DNA of 41,068 bases from Ursidibacter arcticus. GTDB taxonomy: Bacteria; Pseudomonadota; Gammaproteobacteria; Enterobacterales; Pasteurellaceae. A program made the translations under genes and the position numbers. Of this stretch, positions 7,821 to 20,615 are shown piece after piece. Positions within the stretch are counted from its first letter, which is position 1. Each line of letters begins with the position of its first letter. The notes below the pieces were generated by a model. That model was not told the DNA's origin. It did no database searches and was given only the letters and a program-made list of their open reading frames with translations. The stretch spans positions 1-41,068 of the forward strand of contig NZ_LEKM01000113.1 in the NCBI RefSeq assembly GCF_009761375.1, read 5' to 3'.

Positions 7821-8999
7821 TTATTGTTTTTGTTGAGCAAAGTGAGCAATCTCGTGCATTTCATCAATGCTTGCGGTTTTTGCCAATATGCCTTGTTCGC
7901 CCATAATTTTGGCGAAAATACCAGGTACACTTTGAACGCTAATAATATTGCTTGCATATTTCTCACAAACATCTTGAATAGAATTAACGTAATTTTTATT
8001 GGCTTTACGTGCAATATAAACCACATTCCAAGGATGCGTAATTTCAGTATAGAACTTATTCTCTTTAACAATATTTGAATATTCTCTAAACACATCAAAA
8101 TCATTGGCATAGTTCCACATATCAATGGTTAATCCACCTGGTGGGCGGCAGTTAATTTCAAGTGGCATCAATTCATTTGAACCTTTAACACGGAAAAATT
8201 CAAAATGGAAAAAACGCTCTCTTACTTTAAATGCTTCCACACATTTTTTACCTAAAGTAATCAGATCTTGCGGAATTTCACGAGGAACGTAAAAATAAAT
8301 ATCACGATCTTCAGATACAATATCAATCACAACTTCGGAGTATTCAAGCCCAGAGTAGAAAACTATGTTACCTTCGTGATCGGTTAAACCATCAAAGGTA
8401 ACAATATCGCCTTCGATAAATTCTTCCATAATATATTCTACGTTCGGATTTTTATTGTTGAAGAAATCAGCTAAATCTTGACTGTTCTTTACTTTATAAG
8501 TATCACTAGCTCCAACACCTGAGTTTGGTTTAATGATGACAGGATATTTGAGTTGCTTAACTAACTTAAGAGCATCTTCATCATTTTTAAAAACACGTCC
8601 TTGAGCAACTTTTAAACCCGCTTTACGGAAAACTTCCTTCATTTGTGATTTTGTTTTGATTGCCAACATATCTTCCGTTTTATAACCAAAGACATTGAAA
8701 TCGGTACGTAATTTAGCATCAAGCTCTAGCCAATGCTCGTTATGAGATTCGATACGATCGATTCGCCCATATTTATGAGCAAAATAACCTACCGCACGAT
8801 AGACTTGCTCATAATCTTCCATATTATCCACACGATAATACTCCGTTAATGAATTGCGTAACCCTTCACTTAACTGCTCATAGGGCGTATCGGCAATCCC
8901 TAAAGTATTAAATCCATTCTCCCTTAATCTCACTGCAAAAGTTTCAAAGTTCGCAGGGAAATGTGGCGAAATCATCACAAAGTTGAGTTTTCTAGGCAT
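7821..8999 (-). CDS. ATP-grasp domain ligase of unknown substrate
   Basis: A 392-residue protein with a clear ATP-grasp fold: a pre-grasp region (1-110), the nucleotide-binding segment YPVIIKPNSGVGASDTYKV (residues 152-170), EEFIEGDIVTFDG, and the metal-binding LMPLEINCRPPGG (278-289, with E281, N283, R285). ATP-grasp enzymes activate a carboxylate as acyl phosphate and join it to an amine, thiol or other nucleophile. The family resembles carboxylate-amine ligases and biotin-carboxylase-like grasp proteins, not D-Ala ligase or PurK in particular. AAGGAAAC precedes the start. It heads a two-gene leftward operon with a coupled esterase and is divergent from the fimbrial operon. The substrate is unknown. 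Confidence 0.85.
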   Translation of the reverse strand: MPRKLNFVMISPHFPANFETFAVRLRENGFNTLGIADTPYEQLSEGLRNSLTEYYRVDNMEDYEQVYRAVGYFAHKYGRIDRIESHNEHWLELDAKLRTDFNVFGYKTEDMLAIKTKSQMKEVFRKAGLKVAQGRVFKNDEDALKLVKQLKYPVIIKPNSGVGASDTYKVKNSQDLADFFNNKNPNVEYIMEEFIEGDIVTFDGLTDHEGNIVFYSGLEYSEVVIDIVSEDRDIYFYVPREIPQDLITLGKKCVEAFKVRERFFHFEFFRVKGSNELMPLEINCRPPGGLTIDMWNYANDFDVFREYSNIVKENKFYTEITHPWNVVYIARKANKNYVNSIQDVCEKYASNIISVQSVPGIFAKIMGEQGILAKTASIDEMHEIAHFAQQKQ

Positions 9000-9133
9000 A
9001 TGTTTCCTTATAATAAAAATGAAAAATAATTGTGATAAATTTTAATCTAATTTCGCTTTATTGTAAGACTTTATTAATAAATATTTTGGACTATAATTAT
9101 TTTGATTTGTCAGTTTTATTTTGTTGTGTAATA

Positions 9134-9161
9134 TTGTGTAAATTGTATTCTGTGGTATAAT
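9134..9161 (+). promoter_or_regulatory. Probable promoter of the fimbrial operon
   Basis: TTGTGT (9134-9139), a 16-base spacer and a perfect TATAAT (9156-9161) lie about 80 bases before the pilin ATG. AGAGG at 9226-9230 is the ribosome site. I see no simple sequence repeat of the kind that phase-varies hif pili in H. influenzae. The remainder of 9000-9239 is AT-rich intergenic DNA. Confidence 0.6.
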
Positions 9162-9239
9162 TTTTATACTTAGCCGTTATTTGTTTACGATGGCTACTAT
9201 CCTACCTGTCACATTTATTCTTTTTAGAGGATTAATTCT

Positions 9240-9827
9240 ATGAAAAAATTATTAGTTGCTTTAAGCATTGCTTCTTTATTTACTGGTTCTACCCTTGCTA
9301 ATGAAACAGAAATTGTTGCAGAAGATCCTATTGGTAACGGTGTTGTAATTGAAGGGGCTAAAGGGCAATATTCTTTTAGAGGTGAAATTGTAAACCCAAC
9401 TTGTATAATTAAAGATGCCTATAAAAAAGTTACTTTACCTACTGTTTGGGCTAATGAATTAGAGACAGATTCTAAAAAAACAGACTTTTCAATAGATTTA
9501 AATGGTTGCTCTCCATTCTTTGATGAAAATAACCTTGCTAGTAAATCTGTTTCTATAAGATTTGATGCGGCAGAAAATACTCTTGAAAATGGATTACTGA
9601 AAAATCAAGTAGGAACAGAGCCAACTGGGACAGAATCAAATGTTTATTTGAAAGTTACTCAAGGTGAATTAAATGTATTATCTAACGGTGTCTCTGTACA
9701 ACCAAAAGTACTAGATAAAGGTGAGTTTAGTTTTAATTTCTCTGTTGAATATGCAAAAGGAGATGAAGGGAATGTAAGACCAGGTATTGTTAGTGCAGTT
9801 CTGCCGTTTACTGTTATTTATAAATAG
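9240..9827 (+). CDS. Fimbrial major subunit (chaperone-usher pilin)
   Basis: A 195-residue secreted protein with a signal peptide (MKKLLVALSIASLFTGSTLA, then NET). The mature N-terminal part contains GQYSFRGEIVNPTC, the typical pilin start with the first disulphide cysteine; the second is in LNGCSPFF. The C-terminus ends LPFTVIYK with the penultimate tyrosine characteristic of pilins that donate a strand to the chaperone and the next subunit. Position first in the cluster and separation by a GC-rich hairpin suggest it is the abundant shaft subunit. The gene order pilin-chaperone-usher-last subunit resembles F17-type fimbriae (A-D-C-G), also described in Gallibacterium; that assignment is inference. 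Confidence 0.88.
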   Translation: MKKLLVALSIASLFTGSTLANETEIVAEDPIGNGVVIEGAKGQYSFRGEIVNPTCIIKDAYKKVTLPTVWANELETDSKKTDFSIDLNGCSPFFDENNLASKSVSIRFDAAENTLENGLLKNQVGTEPTGTESNVYLKVTQGELNVLSNGVSVQPKVLDKGEFSFNFSVEYAKGDEGNVRPGIVSAVLPFTVIYK

Positions 9828-9843
9828 TACTTTGTCATATCAG

Positions 9844-9862
9844 CCCCAGCTTTACGCTGGGG
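9844..9862 (+). promoter_or_regulatory. GC-rich hairpin between pilin and chaperone genes
   Basis: CCCCAGC (9844-9850), loop TTTAC and GCTGGGG (9856-9862) form a perfect 7-bp GC stem in an otherwise AT-rich gap. There is no proper U-run after it. It could be a partial terminator or an mRNA processing/stability element that makes pilin more abundant than the downstream products. Confidence 0.65.
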
Positions 9863-9887
9863 GTAACTTTATAAAGGAAATGTAAAG

Positions 9888-10589
9888 ATGTTTAAATGGC
9901 TAGCAGGGATTGTATTGGCTGGAGTTACTTTTACTTCTCAAGCCAATATTGTGATATTAGGCACTCGAGTTATTTATCCGAGTGATCAAAAAAATATTAG
10001 CGTACAATTAACGAATAAAGGTAGTCTTCCTTCCTTAGTTCAGTCTTGGATCGACAATGGCGATGAAAAAGCTGATCCAAATAAATTAAAACTTCCTTTT
10101 GTTATTACACCGCCCGTTTCTCGTGTTGATCCACAAAAGCAACAAACCTTACGCATTAGCTATACAGGTGAGTCGTTAGCAAAAGATCGTGAAACCTTAT
10201 TCTTTTTTAATGTCTTAGATATTCCACCTAAGCCAAGTAAAGAGTCACTTGAAAAAAATCCCAATTATTTGCAATTTTCAGTTCGTAGTCGCTTGAAGTT
10301 TTTCTTCCGCCCTGCGAATTTGCCTTATCCCGTAGAAGATGCTTATCACAAAGTCGGTTGGAAGATAAGTGGTAAACAAATTACGGTAAATAACCCAACA
10401 CCGTATTTTATTACTTATAGTAAAGTGGCAGTAAAACAAGGTAACAAATCAGTAGCTACTCGAGATGCGGATATGGTTGCACCATTTTCGACCAAAACAT
10501 TTAATTTTAACCAAACTGTCTCAACAGGTCAGATTGAATGGTCTGTTATCAATGACTATGGTGGCGAAACAAACGGTATTTCAAAATAA
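9888..10589 (+). CDS. Periplasmic fimbrial chaperone (PapD-like)
   Basis: A 233-residue protein with a signal peptide ending at SQA. It shows family signatures: GTRVIYPSDQKNISVQLTN (first strand and the conserved RVIYP motif with the subunit-anchoring arginine), ETLFFFNVLDIPPKP (the conserved RE.LF..N...IPP region) and RLKFFFRPANL (with the second anchoring basic residue). It has two immunoglobulin-like domains and binds subunits in the periplasm by donor-strand complementation, delivering them to the usher encoded 21 bases downstream. The short F1-G1 loop suggests the FGS (rigid pilus) class. Confidence 0.93.
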   Translation: MFKWLAGIVLAGVTFTSQANIVILGTRVIYPSDQKNISVQLTNKGSLPSLVQSWIDNGDEKADPNKLKLPFVITPPVSRVDPQKQQTLRISYTGESLAKDRETLFFFNVLDIPPKPSKESLEKNPNYLQFSVRSRLKFFFRPANLPYPVEDAYHKVGWKISGKQITVNNPTPYFITYSKVAVKQGNKSVATRDADMVAPFSTKTFNFNQTVSTGQIEWSVINDYGGETNGISK

Positions 10590-10610
10590 TAATTTAAACC
10601 TTTTATAGCT

Positions 10611-13085
10611 ATGACGGTAAAACAGCCCTTCAAATACCACAAAGTTGCCTATTTTTGTAGTCTCGCACTATTTGGGGCTACTATTGCTAATGCAGACGAA
10701 TTTGAATTTGATGAGCGTTTTCTTGGCACGGTTGCAGGGCAACCGACTGCCGATGTCGCTAAATACCGTTTTGGAAATCCTATTCCAACTGGCGAATATA
10801 CGGCTGATATTTTTGTAAATGGAACTAAACACGGCAATACAGTCATTAAAGTTATTGAAGATAGCGATAATCCTTTAAAAGGATTGTGTTTAACACCCAA
10901 TTTATTATCCGTTTTATCGTTACAAAGTGATGCCATTAAGCAATCTGTATCAGATCACGATTGCATAAGCATTATAAATGCTATTCCTGAAGCTAAAATA
11001 CAGTTTGATGTAGCTACTTTAGCGTTAAATATTGAGATCCCACAAATTTTAGTAAAAAAAAGACCACGTGGTTATATTGATCCTAGCCTTTGGCAATCTG
11101 GCGTTCCCGCACTATTTATTCGTTATGATGCAAATCACTACATTCATAAATTTGGTGATCGCTCTAGCAAAAATTCATACCTTAGCCTTCATTCTGGTGC
11201 AAATTTAGGACTGTGGTCGTTACGTCATCGTGGCTCAAAAAGTTGGCAAGAACAAAAAGGGTTCCCCTACCAATATCAATATACCTATTTACAACGTGAT
11301 ATTGATGCAATCAATGGGCGTTTAACCCTAGGTGATCTTTATACAAGCGGTCACTTTTTTGAAAACTTTAGCATTCGAGGGATTCAGATCGAAAATGATG
11401 AAAGAATGTTACCCTATTCCTTGCGAGGGTATGCCCCTCGTATTCAAGGTGTAGTGAATAACCCTGCAAGAATTATCGTACGTCAAGATAATCATATTAT
11501 TTATGAAATTTCCGTCCCCGCAGGTGCATTTAGTATTGATGACCTTTATCCTGTGGGTTATTCAGGAAAATTAGACGTTGAAATTATTGAATCAAACGGA
11601 CAAACACGAACTTTCTCTGTACCTTTTTCTAATGCAATTCGTTTAGTACGAGCAGGACAACTTTATTACCGATTCTCAGGTGGTCGTTATCGTGAGCAAA
11701 CTAAAGTCTTTAACGAAAACATTGTACAAGCTGAATTACAGTACGGTTTAGCCAATGGGGTTACCCTAAATTTAGGTGGAATGGGGAGTAGAAACTATTT
11801 ATCAGGCTTAATTGGGGCAGCATTTGATACACCATTGGGGGCTTTTTCTGCCAATATAAACTATACCCGTAATAAATTTCCTTATTTAAAACAATCAAAT
11901 AAGCACTATGGTGTAAATGTAGGATATAGTTTGAATCTTAACCGTTGGGGAAGTTATTTTTCCGCATCATATTACAAGTCTTTGTCAGAAAATAATTACT
12001 CACTAGCCCAAGTCTTAGATATCAATAGAAATAGTAAAAAATTTGAACAATCTCACCGCTTAAAACAGCGTGTTAGCCTTTCTTTAAACCAATCACTAGG
12101 CTCGGCTTTCGGTGGCATATCTGTCTCGGCAATCCGTAATGTTTATTGGAATTTAAACAAGCCCGTTAAGGAATACCAATTTAGTTATGGTAACTCATTT
12201 AAAGGAATTCAGTATCAGCTAGGCTATTCACAAATTAAAGATGGCAATTTAGCCATTCAAGATAAACAATTCTACGCTAATATTTTCTTTACCTTTGGGG
12301 CAAGTTTGAATAGCCCTACGGTATATGCAGCCTATAATAAAACGCAACAAGGATATACGAGTTATACCTCTCTCAATGGTTCATTGGGAGAAGATAATCA
12401 ATTTACCTATGGTATTAATGCCAATAAATCTAGTGATAGCAACTACTATTCTATCAATTCTGGTTATAAGGCATCATTTGCTAAATTTAATCTTGGAATG
12501 GGGCAATCCAAGCAAACTAAACAAACGAATTTTGCGGTATCTGGTGCCTTAGTAGCGCATCCAGAAGGTGTTACTTTAAGCAATGATTTAAGCGATACTT
12601 TCGCTATTATTTCTGCTAAAGGAGCAACAGGTGCGAAGATAAATAATGGTAATGCTGCTAATCTTGATTGGTTTGGTAATGGAATTGTTCCTTATGTTTC
12701 ACCTTATCAGACAAATTATATTGGTATTGACCCCAATAATATTCCTGCTGATGTAGAAATTGAAGCAACAGGACAAGAGATTATTCCACGAGCGAATAGT
12801 ATTTCGTTGGTTAAATTCAATACAAAAACAGGCAAAAATATCCTATTTGATGTAGTAAAAACAGATGGAACACCACCACCATTAGCTGCTGAAGTCTTTG
12901 ACAAACAAAACCAGTTGATCGGTTATGTTGTTCAAGGTGGGCGAGTATTTGTTCGTGGGATTGATAACTCTGGAACATTAACAGTTATTTGGGGTAACAG
13001 TGAAACAGAACGATGCCACTTCAATTATCAGATTGATCCTAACTCAGACGATGCAATCGCAGTACAATGCAAAACCAAGGAATAA
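10611..13085 (+). CDS. Outer-membrane fimbrial usher
   Basis: An 824-residue usher with a signal peptide (cleavage near ANA, residue 28). An N-terminal periplasmic domain starts FEFDERFL, followed by a 24-strand beta-barrel with plug, in which YSLRGYAPRIQGVVNNPARI and the GAFSIDDLYPVGYSGKLDV segments are typical. The C-terminal domain carries a cysteine pair (C near residue 804 and near the end). It accepts chaperone-subunit complexes and secretes the growing fibre. The ATG has no strong Shine-Dalgarno, so translation may be coupled to the chaperone 21 bases upstream. A perfect uptake signal is embedded at 11343-11352. The length is normal for the family and the frame is intact. Confidence 0.95.
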   Translation: MTVKQPFKYHKVAYFCSLALFGATIANADEFEFDERFLGTVAGQPTADVAKYRFGNPIPTGEYTADIFVNGTKHGNTVIKVIEDSDNPLKGLCLTPNLLSVLSLQSDAIKQSVSDHDCISIINAIPEAKIQFDVATLALNIEIPQILVKKRPRGYIDPSLWQSGVPALFIRYDANHYIHKFGDRSSKNSYLSLHSGANLGLWSLRHRGSKSWQEQKGFPYQYQYTYLQRDIDAINGRLTLGDLYTSGHFFENFSIRGIQIENDERMLPYSLRGYAPRIQGVVNNPARIIVRQDNHIIYEISVPAGAFSIDDLYPVGYSGKLDVEIIESNGQTRTFSVPFSNAIRLVRAGQLYYRFSGGRYREQTKVFNENIVQAELQYGLANGVTLNLGGMGSRNYLSGLIGAAFDTPLGAFSANINYTRNKFPYLKQSNKHYGVNVGYSLNLNRWGSYFSASYYKSLSENNYSLAQVLDINRNSKKFEQSHRLKQRVSLSLNQSLGSAFGGISVSAIRNVYWNLNKPVKEYQFSYGNSFKGIQYQLGYSQIKDGNLAIQDKQFYANIFFTFGASLNSPTVYAAYNKTQQGYTSYTSLNGSLGEDNQFTYGINANKSSDSNYYSINSGYKASFAKFNLGMGQSKQTKQTNFAVSGALVAHPEGVTLSNDLSDTFAIISAKGATGAKINNGNAANLDWFGNGIVPYVSPYQTNYIGIDPNNIPADVEIEATGQEIIPRANSISLVKFNTKTGKNILFDVVKTDGTPPPLAAEVFDKQNQLIGYVVQGGRVFVRGIDNSGTLTVIWGNSETERCHFNYQIDPNSDDAIAVQCKTKE
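11343..11352 (+). other. DNA uptake signal inside the usher gene
   Basis: A perfect ACAAGCGGTC core at 11343-11352 is followed by an A/T-rich tract, in the coding strand of the usher gene. A native-type signal inside the accessory gene implies long residence in, or spread among, naturally transformable relatives. Confidence 0.75.
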
Positions 13086-13095
13086 GGAACAGAAA

Positions 13096-13923
13096 ATGAA
13101 ACCAGTATTGAGTTTATTCTTTGCTTTATTGATTAGCCCTCTTTATGCTAATCCACGAGTTATTTCTATTACTTTTCCTACAACATCTTGGGATTATCCA
13201 AGAGATAATTTTATGGTTGAAACCATTTCTCAAACTCAACAAAATATAAAAATACCAGAAAACGTTTCCTTACAGTTTGATATAAAAACTGAAAGTGAAG
13301 CCCTTGAGCTATTAGGACAAAAAGTATATCCGACAAATATTGATGGAATTGGTATTAGTTTAAGTGTGAATAATAGCAATCTTTCAACGAATCTTATCGC
13401 ATATAAACCTTTGCAAGCAGGTACTTACTCAATCGCATCCAAAACACTGGCGACTTTACTTAATAGCGATAATCAGACTATTTATACAATAAATTTACAG
13501 CCTACCCAACTAACAATAAAAGCACGATCTTGCCAATTACAGCAAGCCAATCAAACCGTAAAATTAGCTAGTGCATTCCAAAGTGAATTAACCAATAAAG
13601 GTTCTGAGGTTTTTGGTGGATACTTTAATTTAGCATTGCTCTGTGATCCAAACGTTAAAGCATTTACAACCTTCTTTGATCAAAATAACATACAGAATCA
13701 TAGTTCTATACTTAGTTTAGATACTAATAAATCAACAGCCAAAGGAGTGGGTATTAAACTCTATAAAGAGGATAATACAGCGATTGAACTCGGTAAAGAA
13801 TGGCTGTTTTCTAAAGACCAGTTAAATCCACAACATAGATTCTCTGCAAAATATGTCAGTTTGGGAAATGTTTCGGCTGGAACTGTAAATGCTGTTGCAA
13901 CCGTTACTTTTTCCTATCGTTAG
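13096..13923 (+). CDS. Fimbrial minor subunit or tip adhesin
   Basis: A 275-residue secreted protein with a signal peptide (MKPVLSLFFALLISPLYA). A C-terminal half from about residue 150 looks like a pilin domain: SCQLQQANQTVKL with cysteine, a second cysteine in LALLCD, and the end VATVTFSYR with the aromatic near the C-terminus. The N-terminal ~125 residues are separate and match no lectin domain I can name. Two-domain layout and last position in the operon fit a tip adhesin such as F17G, but it is clearly shorter than F17G or FimH-type adhesins. The ATG at 13096 with AAGGAAC upstream is preferred over an in-frame ATG at 13000 that overlaps the usher gene. Confidence 0.75.
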   Translation: MKPVLSLFFALLISPLYANPRVISITFPTTSWDYPRDNFMVETISQTQQNIKIPENVSLQFDIKTESEALELLGQKVYPTNIDGIGISLSVNNSNLSTNLIAYKPLQAGTYSIASKTLATLLNSDNQTIYTINLQPTQLTIKARSCQLQQANQTVKLASAFQSELTNKGSEVFGGYFNLALLCDPNVKAFTTFFDQNNIQNHSSILSLDTNKSTAKGVGIKLYKEDNTAIELGKEWLFSKDQLNPQHRFSAKYVSLGNVSAGTVNAVATVTFSYR

Positions 13924-13956
13924 TTTTATTTATTTTATTGCAAAAAATAAATAAAA
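13924..13956 (+). terminator. AT-only hairpin after the fimbrial operon
   Basis: TTTTATTTATTTT (13924-13936) pairs perfectly with 13944-13956 over 13 bp, loop ATTGCAA. It is a weak terminator candidate directly after the stop codon and before the atp promoter. Confidence 0.45.
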
Positions 13957-14002
13957 ATGTCAAAAATGTTAATAACTTAACACTTTTTCTCTCGTTTAGA
14001 GG

Positions 14003-14031
14003 TTGGCATTAAAAATAGAGTAACGTATAAT
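14003..14031 (+). promoter_or_regulatory. Promoter of the ATP synthase operon
   Basis: TTGGCA (14003-14008), exactly 17 bases, then TATAAT (14026-14031). This is the best match to the sigma-70 consensus around here and lies 66 bases before the AtpI start. Confidence 0.82.
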
Positions 14032-14096
14032 TTGCAAGGTTGTGTAATTTTGAAGTGTATTCTGTAAGCACTAACCAAATTTTGAGAGTAAAAGGA

Positions 14097-14483
14097 ATGT
14101 CGATAGTTATTCGTCAAGCAAGGCAACTTTACTATAAAGTAATTTCTATTGAGATTGTTTTACTGTTAATTCTGTTTTGTAGCATTACTTTTTTTTATTC
14201 AATGGGGACTGGTCTTTCCTTTTTAGTAGGTAGTTTAGCTAGCCTATTACCTCATTGCTTATTTGTTTATTGGATTTTTTTCCGTCAATCTACAAAAAAT
14301 ACGAATAAAATGACCGCTTTCTATCGTGGTGAAGGGCTTAAATGGTTGCTCACTATTGTGCTGATTGTGGTTGCTTTTAAAAGCTATCCAACAATGAACT
14401 TTGTGGCTTTTTTTGTAGGTTATTTTTTTATGTTGCTATGTAATAGCTTGTTGCCCATTTTATTAAAGCTTCGAGCAAAATAG
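14097..14483 (+). CDS. atpI: ATP synthase protein I
   Basis: A 128-residue small integral membrane protein with four hydrophobic segments, first gene of the operon, as in E. coli (126 residues). AtpI is dispensable and thought to help assemble the c-ring. The ATG at 14097 gives the family length; a longer reading from TTG at 14040 would overlap the transcript start region just after the promoter. Sequence is poorly conserved, as usual for AtpI, so the call rests on position and topology. Confidence 0.85.
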   Translation: MSIVIRQARQLYYKVISIEIVLLLILFCSITFFYSMGTGLSFLVGSLASLLPHCLFVYWIFFRQSTKNTNKMTAFYRGEGLKWLLTIVLIVVAFKSYPTMNFVAFFVGYFFMLLCNSLLPILLKLRAK

Positions 14484-14508
14484 GTTTCGTTTAATTTCAA
14501 AGGGATAA

Positions 14509-15303
<795 letters not shown>

Positions 15304-15321
15304 AACTTTTGAGTAGAGTGA

Positions 15322-15657
<336 letters not shown>

Positions 15658-15720
15658 TCAAGTTGGGCAAATAACATCATTACTCGTTAGAGTGATACAT
15701 CCAACTTTGAGGAGGGCGTT

Positions 15721-16191
15721 GTGAATTTAAATGCAACACTAATTGGCCAACTGATTGCGTTCGCACTATTTGTGTGGTTCTGTATGAAGTTTGTATGGCC
15801 ACCGCTGATTAAAGCGATTGAAACACGTCAAGCAAATATTGCTGACGCTCTTGCGGGTGCAGAAAAAGCTAAGCAAGAACAAGCTGATACTAAAATGTTA
15901 GTTGAACAAGAGCTTGTAAAAGCACGTGAGGAAGCTAAAGAAATTGTTGATTTAGCTACGAAGCGTCGTAACGAAATTTTAGAATCTGTTCAAGCTGAGG
16001 CTGAGGCAGAAAAAGCAAGAATTATTGAACAAGGTTACGCAGAAGTTGAAAACGAACGTAAACGAGTTCAAGAAGAGCTTCGTCAAAAAGTGGCAGCATT
16101 AGCAGTTGCTGGTGCAGAGAAAATTGTCGGTCGTTCTGTTGATGCAGCGGCAAACAATGACATTATTGATAAGCTAGTTGCAGAACTATAA
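15721..16191 (+). CDS. atpF: F1Fo ATP synthase subunit b
   Basis: A 156-residue peripheral stalk protein, identical in length to E. coli: one N-terminal membrane helix ([20 protein letters not shown]) then a long, charged, alanine-rich dimerising coiled coil, ending VDKLVAEL-like (IIDKLVAEL). It uses a GTG start, preceded by GAGGAGGG; the N-terminus [10 protein letters not shown] matches the family. Confidence 0.96.
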   Translation: MNLNATLIGQLIAFALFVWFCMKFVWPPLIKAIETRQANIADALAGAEKAKQEQADTKMLVEQELVKAREEAKEIVDLATKRRNEILESVQAEAEAEKARIIEQGYAEVENERKRVQEELRQKVAALAVAGAEKIVGRSVDAAANNDIIDKLVAEL

Positions 16192-16204
16192 TTGAGGGGG
16201 GCAG

Positions 16205-16738
16205 ATGTCAGAATTAACTACAGTAGCTCGCCCCTATGCTAAAGCAGCTTTTGATTTTGCTTTAGAACAGCGTCAGTTGGATAAATGGCAAGAGATGTTA
16301 CAGTTTTCAGCACTCGTTGCAGAAAATGACGAAGTAGCTGATTTTATTAGTTCTTCACTTGCACCTAGCAAAATTGCAGAGATGTTTATTGCAATTTGTG
16401 CAGAGCAACTTGACCAATATGGGCAAAATTTCATTCGTATTATGGCCGAAAATAAACGTTTAAGTGCGTTACCTTCGGTGTTAAATGCATTTCTTGAATT
16501 TCGTTCGGATTACGAATCGACTAAAGAAGTTGAAGTTGTTTCTGCAACAGAATTAAGTGAAGCTCAAAAAACTAAAATCGCAACTGCGATGGAGAAGCGA
16601 CTTGATTGCAAAGTACGTCTTGTTTCACACGTAGATAGTTCACTACTTGCTGGTGTAATTATTCGTTATGATGATACCGTTATTGATGGTAGTAGTCGTG
16701 GACAACTAAATCGTTTAGCAACTGAGTTGTGCTTGTAA
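16205..16738 (+). CDS. atpH: F1Fo ATP synthase subunit delta
   Basis: A 177-residue protein, the same length as E. coli. The start [18 protein letters not shown] and the C-terminal [20 protein letters not shown] segment are diagnostic. It links the b2 stalk to the top of the F1 head. It follows atpF by 13 bases, with a GAGGGGG ribosome site. Confidence 0.96.
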   Translation: MSELTTVARPYAKAAFDFALEQRQLDKWQEMLQFSALVAENDEVADFISSSLAPSKIAEMFIAICAEQLDQYGQNFIRIMAENKRLSALPSVLNAFLEFRSDYESTKEVEVVSATELSEAQKTKIATAMEKRLDCKVRLVSHVDSSLLAGVIIRYDDTVIDGSSRGQLNRLATELCL

Positions 16739-16750
16739 GAGGAATAAAAA

Positions 16751-18292
16751 ATGCAACTAAATTCTACAGAAATTAGTGAATTGATTAAAAAACGTATTGC
16801 ACAGTTCAATGTGGTAAGTGATGCACAGAGTACTGGTACAATCGTTTCAGTAAGCGATGGGATTATTCGTATCCACGGCTTATCTGATGTAATGCAAGGG
16901 GAAATGATTGCATTACCAGGCAATCGTTATGCGATTGCATTAAACTTAGAAAGAGATTCTGTTGGTGCAGTAGTAATGGGTCCATACGCTGATTTAGCGG
17001 AAGGTATGGAAGTAAAATGTACTGGCCGTATTTTAGAAGTGCCTGTTGGTCGTGGTTTATTAGGTCGTGTTGTTAATACCTTAGGTCAGCCAATTGATGG
17101 TAAAGGCGAAATTGAAAACGATGGTTTCTCACCAATTGAAGTAATTGCACCAGGTGTTATCGATCGTCAATCTGTTGATCAACCAGTTCAAACTGGTTAT
17201 AAAGCAGTTGACTCAATGGTGCCAATCGGTCGTGGTCAGCGTGAGTTAATTATCGGTGACCGTCAAACAGGTAAAACTGCATTAGCTATTGATGCAATCA
17301 TCAATCAACGCGATTCAGGTATCAAATGTATCTACGTTGCGATTGGGCAAAAAGCATCAACAATTTCAAACGTAGTTCGTAAATTAGAAGAACACGGTGC
17401 GTTACAAAATACAATCGTAGTTGTCGCATCAGCATCTGAATCTGCGGCATTACAATACCTAGCACCTTATGCTGGTTGTGCAATGGGTGAATATTTCCGT
17501 GATCGTGGTGAAGATGCGTTAATTGTTTATGATGATTTATCTAAACAAGCGGTTGCTTACCGTCAAATTTCTCTACTTTTACGCCGTCCACCAGGTCGTG
17601 AAGCATTCCCAGGTGATGTATTCTACCTACACTCTCGTTTATTAGAGCGTGCATCACGCGTAAATGCAGATTATGTAGAACGTTTCACTAAAGGGGCTGT
17701 AAAAGGTCAAACAGGTTCTTTAACTGCATTACCAATCATTGAAACCCAAGCTGGTGACGTATCTGCATTCGTACCAACTAACGTAATTTCAATTACTGAT
17801 GGTCAGATCTTCTTAGAATCAGGCTTATTCAATGCTGGTATTCGTCCTGCGGTAAACCCTGGTATTTCAGTTTCTCGTGTAGGTAGTTCTGCACAAACTA
17901 AAGTTGTGAAGAAAATGTCTGGCGGTATTCGTACAGCATTAGCACAGTATCGTGAATTAGCAGCATTCGCACAGTTCGCATCAGATCTTGATGATGCAAC
18001 ACGTAAACAGCTTTCACACGGTCAAAAAGTAACTGAATTATTAAAACAGAAACAATTTGCACCGATGTCAGTAGCACAATTAGGTTTAGTGTTAGCTGCC
18101 GCTGAATTTGGTTTCTTAGACGATGTAGAAGTTGAACGTATTGGTTCATTTGAAGCTGCGTTGTTAGAGTATGCAAATACTCAATATGCCGACTTTATGA
18201 AAGAACTATCGAAATCAGGCGACTATAATGATGCTATTAAAGATCAATTAACTGAGATTTTAAGTAGTTTCAAAAAGAATAGTGCGTGGTAA
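16751..18292 (+). CDS. atpA: F1Fo ATP synthase subunit alpha
   Basis: A 513-residue protein, as in E. coli. The Walker A motif GDRQTGKT is at residues 169-176, and the alpha/beta signature [17 protein letters not shown] is present. It forms the non-catalytic nucleotide sites of the alpha3beta3 head. Twelve bases follow atpH. Confidence 0.98.
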   Translation: MQLNSTEISELIKKRIAQFNVVSDAQSTGTIVSVSDGIIRIHGLSDVMQGEMIALPGNRYAIALNLERDSVGAVVMGPYADLAEGMEVKCTGRILEVPVGRGLLGRVVNTLGQPIDGKGEIENDGFSPIEVIAPGVIDRQSVDQPVQTGYKAVDSMVPIGRGQRELIIGDRQTGKTALAIDAIINQRDSGIKCIYVAIGQKASTISNVVRKLEEHGALQNTIVVVASASESAALQYLAPYAGCAMGEYFRDRGEDALIVYDDLSKQAVAYRQISLLLRRPPGREAFPGDVFYLHSRLLERASRVNADYVERFTKGAVKGQTGSLTALPIIETQAGDVSAFVPTNVISITDGQIFLESGLFNAGIRPAVNPGISVSRVGSSAQTKVVKKMSGGIRTALAQYRELAAFAQFASDLDDATRKQLSHGQKVTELLKQKQFAPMSVAQLGLVLAAAEFGFLDDVEVERIGSFEAALLEYANTQYADFMKELSKSGDYNDAIKDQLTEILSSFKKNSAW

Positions 18293-18315
18293 TTCTACTT
18301 TAGCGGAGAAATAAT

Positions 18316-20576
<2,261 letters not shown>

Positions 20577-20615
20577 TTGTTCCCTAAACTTTAATTAGGT
20601 AAACAGGAGAACAAA

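Noticed and set aside
9000-9239. Possible phase-variable repeat at the fimbrial promoter
   Set aside because: No homopolymer or dinucleotide run of useful length is present between the promoter elements.
13000-13095. Longer start for the last fimbrial gene, overlapping the usher gene
   Set aside because: The extension puts 32 polar residues before a perfect signal peptide; the ATG at 13096 has its own ribosome site.
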